Notes under the pieces: model-generated | Database searches by the model: none | What the model saw: only the letters and a program-made list of their open reading frames with translations | Told to the model about the DNA's origin: nothing | Source: Vibrio algarum | GTDB taxonomy: Bacteria > Pseudomonadota > Gammaproteobacteria > Enterobacterales > Vibrionaceae | Reading direction: 5' to 3' | Length of the DNA: 64,000 bases | Assembly (NCBI RefSeq): GCF_028204155.1 | Contig: NZ_JAQLOI010000001.1 | Span: 2,356,001 to 2,420,000, forward strand | Position numbers and translations under genes: made by a program | Shown: piece by piece, positions 61,925 to 64,000 of the stretch | Numbering within the stretch: the first letter of the stretch is position 1 | How the letters are laid out: every line of letters begins with the position of its first letter

Positions 61925-63010
61925 ATGAAATTTTCAAAGCAACTACATATACAAGGCCTAGGAATGGCAATGGCCGTTTTAATGTCTTTACCTGCTACCG
62001 CTACAGAAACAATTAAAGCCGTCGTTATCGATGGTTATCCTGCTAAATCAATGTGGGTACATGAGTTTACCAACTTCTTTATTCCGGAAGTGAATGAGAG
62101 GCTCGCTAAAACCGGCAACTACGACATTAAATGGCAAGAGTCCTACGGTGGTTCCATAGTAAAACCCAAAGCAGTACTGGAAGGGATAAAACTGGGCTTG
62201 GGCGATATTGGTATTGTTACTACAATATTCCATAGCTCTAAACTTCCAAGCCAATCACTTGCAGCCGTCACTCCCTTTATCTCCGATGACGCTCGAGTTG
62301 TAGCTAAAGCAATTGATGAAATTGCCAAAGAATACCCAACAATGCAAAAAGAGTTCGCTAAGCAGAAACAAGTTTACCTAGCAACCGGCGTCGTGTTGAA
62401 CACCTATCAACTTTATAGCAAAAAACCAGTCACAACCGCGAGCGATCTTAAGGGCAGTAAAGTCGCTGGCGCTGGAACAAACTTACGATACCTAGAAGGC
62501 ATTGGTGGTGTAGCTGGAGTAAGGGGTGGATTAACCGATTTTTACAATATGCTAGCGACTGGGTTGGTCGATCACGCGATGCTTTGGCCTGAAGCGGCTA
62601 AAACGTTCAAGATTGCAGAAGTAGCACCTTACATGACCCAAGTTAATTTTGGTGCGGTCAACACCAAAACAGTGACCGTTAATGAACGCTTTTGGAAAAA
62701 GCTTCCAGATGAAGTGAAAACCGTTTTACAAGAAGTGGCGGTTGAATATCGAGATCACCTTGCAAACTTAGCAATGGATCGAGCACAAGAAAGCCGAGAA
62801 GCCTATGTTGCGGCAGGCGGGACCATTGTTAGCATGACCCCTGAAGCACAAAAAGAATGGGCAGATTCTATGCCAAATCTTGCTAAGGAATTAGCAGAAA
62901 CATTGGATAAGTCTGGCGAACCAGGAACAGAGATCATACGTGCTTATATCGATAAATTAAGTGCACAGGGTGCGAAGCCTGTACGTGATTGGACCGTCGA
63001 CCTGAACTAA
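61925..63010 (+). CDS. TRAP transporter solute-binding protein DctP
   Basis: A 361-residue DctP-type periplasmic receptor with a signal peptide (~1-26, ending PATATE). The mature chain starts IKAVVIDGYPAKSMWVHEF. The carboxylate-binding Arg region is probably KGSKVAGAGTNLRYLEG. ATG 61925 is chosen since AAGGA lies at proper spacing; ATG 61916 abuts it. With the DctQ and DctM genes after it, it matches the matPQM malonate system of rhizobia in arrangement, so malonate is the likely ligand. Confidence 0.9.
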   Translation: MKFSKQLHIQGLGMAMAVLMSLPATATETIKAVVIDGYPAKSMWVHEFTNFFIPEVNERLAKTGNYDIKWQESYGGSIVKPKAVLEGIKLGLGDIGIVTTIFHSSKLPSQSLAAVTPFISDDARVVAKAIDEIAKEYPTMQKEFAKQKQVYLATGVVLNTYQLYSKKPVTTASDLKGSKVAGAGTNLRYLEGIGGVAGVRGGLTDFYNMLATGLVDHAMLWPEAAKTFKIAEVAPYMTQVNFGAVNTKTVTVNERFWKKLPDEVKTVLQEVAVEYRDHLANLAMDRAQESREAYVAAGGTIVSMTPEAQKEWADSMPNLAKELAETLDKSGEPGTEIIRAYIDKLSAQGAKPVRDWTVDLN

Positions 63011-63050
63011 ACGTAAATGAGACCAGTGAATTCGACAGGGAGTCCAATTA

Positions 63051-63599
63051 ATGCTTAGTTTATTGATAAAGGTAGTAAAGCCTTTTTCACGCATCACTAA
63101 TGGCATCGCTATGGTCGCTAACACAGCAGGAACACTCGTCGTGTTGCTGCTCGTGTTGGCTGTAGATTATGACGTGATAGCGAGAGGCTTATTTAATAAA
63201 CCTTTTATGGGGGCGGTAGAAGTCGTGCAATTTTCTATGGTTCTTATTGTATTTTTACAATTACCCGATGTTATACGAGTGAATCGATTAACACGCTCAG
63301 AAGGCTTTTTAGTTTTGATGAGACCAAGATTTCCTCGATTTACTCAGTTTGTAAGAAAAGTCATAGACGCTATTTCTGCACTGTTAATGGTGTTAATCGC
63401 TATAGCTATCTGGCCTGAGTTTTTAGATATGTTAGAGACCAAAGATTACTTTGGAATACCCGGCGTATTTATCGCTCCATGGTGGCCAATAAAACTCACC
63501 ATATTTTTGAGTGCTGTACTCTGCTCTTTAATATTTATATTCAAGGTTATTTTGGGTGACCAAAAAGCAGACTCACCAACGTTAGGAGACAAATCATGA
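63051..63599 (+). CDS. TRAP transporter small permease DctQ
   Basis: A 182-residue inner-membrane protein with four helices. The DctQ signature region is DYDVIARGLFNKPFMGAVEVVQFSM, where N-x-P and the acidic Glu are typical. The stop overlaps the start of the large permease (ATGA). It mediates contact between DctP and DctM. Confidence 0.9.
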   Translation: MLSLLIKVVKPFSRITNGIAMVANTAGTLVVLLLVLAVDYDVIARGLFNKPFMGAVEVVQFSMVLIVFLQLPDVIRVNRLTRSEGFLVLMRPRFPRFTQFVRKVIDAISALLMVLIAIAIWPEFLDMLETKDYFGIPGVFIAPWWPIKLTIFLSAVLCSLIFIFKVILGDQKADSPTLGDKS

Positions 63600-64000
63600 G
63601 TCCTATGGAAATTGGTTCCCTTTCTGTTATCGCGATTATTATTTGTGTTTATATTGGTGTGTATATTCCTGTTGCATTAAGTATGGTTTCTATCGCAGCA
63701 ATATGGTTACTAAGAGATGATTTTGAACTCTCTATTAATCTTCTCAAGATCGCTGTTTCTGACAGTGTGATGGAGTACACCTTTGCAACTGTGCCTTTAT
63801 TTACCTTTATGGGGCTGATTGTATCAAAAGCTGGAATGGGTTCAGACATCTATCAGGTAATGAACTCCGGCTTTAAAAATGTTAAAGGTGGGATCGGCAT
63901 GGCGACTGTCGGTGCCAACGGTATTTTTGCAGCCGTCACCGGTTCGTCTATCGCATCCGCATCGGTTTTTGCAAAAGTATCGGTTCCGCAGATGTTGAAG
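63596..64000 (+). CDS. TRAP transporter large permease DctM (5' part only)
   Basis: The first 135 residues are present; the gene runs off the right edge. It starts MSPMEIGSLSVIAIIICVYIG and shows VPLFTFMGLIVSKAGMGSDIY and ANGIFAAVTGSSIASASVFA, both typical of DctM. ATGA overlap with dctQ and a TTAGGAG ribosome site support the start. Confidence 0.93.
   Translation, partial: MSPMEIGSLSVIAIIICVYIGVYIPVALSMVSIAAIWLLRDDFELSINLLKIAVSDSVMEYTFATVPLFTFMGLIVSKAGMGSDIYQVMNSGFKNVKGGIGMATVGANGIFAAVTGSSIASASVFAKVSVPQMLK

Noticed and set aside
1..64000. Prophage, integron, or intact insertion sequence
   Set aside because: No integrase, transposase, phage structural gene, attC-like array or terminal repeats were seen.

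Overview
The window looks like chromosomal DNA of a nitrogen-fixing marine Vibrio. It carries nifHDK, homologues of cqsA/cqsS (the Vibrio CAI-1 quorum-sensing pair), TRAP transporters typical of marine bacteria, and a complete hut pathway of the HutF/HutG type. No rRNA, tRNA, CRISPR array, prophage or intact insertion sequence was seen.

Layout. 1-3074 (minus): nifH-nifD-nifK, with nifK cut by the window edge, behind a clear sigma-54 promoter and a NifA upstream activator site. 3297-5582: a secreted GH9 cellulase. 5716-7696 (minus): an ascorbate-type PTS (IIB, IIC, IIA). 7987-8472 (minus): an unrecognised two-repeat protein. 8716-19450: a sugar locus with a GT4 glycosyltransferase divergent from a GH13_18 phosphorylase (glucosylglycerate-phosphorylase-like), a complete ABC importer, a 608-residue unknown protein and a LacI regulator. 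Two near-identical palindromic operators lie in the divergent promoter region. 19806-24120: a LysR regulator, dcuA and aspA (aspartate/fumarate exchange and deamination). 24222-28157: a universal stress protein, then convergent cqsS and cqsA, both frameshifted as given. 28593-34054: a possible 45-residue small gene and a minus-strand envelope locus (two LPP20 lipoproteins, a CsgG/FlgT-like lipoprotein, an MltC-like lytic transglycosylase and two small membrane proteins). 34997-42696: a DHH phosphoesterase, a YiiX-type amidase, an M20 peptidase and an ABC/FtsX-type export system with a lipocalin-like lipoprotein. 42963-43463: a HicB antitoxin whose HicA toxin has been deleted. 43456-52010: the hut regulon (hutF, hutC, hutHIGU) with two matching HutC-type operators and a 38-bp minisatellite. 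52087-64000: a malonate-centred locus with a TAXI-TRAP system, an FAH-family hydrolase, a GlcG-like protein, a FadR-type GntR regulator, matB, malonyl-CoA decarboxylase, a YciI-like protein, a RutE-like nitroreductase and a second TRAP system (DctP, DctQ, partial DctM).

How the genes work together. The hut genes take histidine to glutamate plus formate. MatB and malonyl-CoA decarboxylase take malonate to acetyl-CoA, and the adjacent TRAP system is the likely malonate importer (as in rhizobial matPQMAB). The ABC/GH13_18/LacI cluster imports and phosphorolyses a glucoside. DcuA and AspA serve C4-dicarboxylate metabolism.

A cross-cutting observation: five genes (PTS IIC, cqsS twice, cqsA, malonyl-CoA decarboxylase and the RutE-like gene) each lose frame by what looks like exactly one missing base in an A/T run of 5-7. 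This suggests homopolymer undercalls in the assembly. In cqsS both sites also happen to be A-AAA-AAG slippery heptamers, so recoding should be tested before these genes are called dead.
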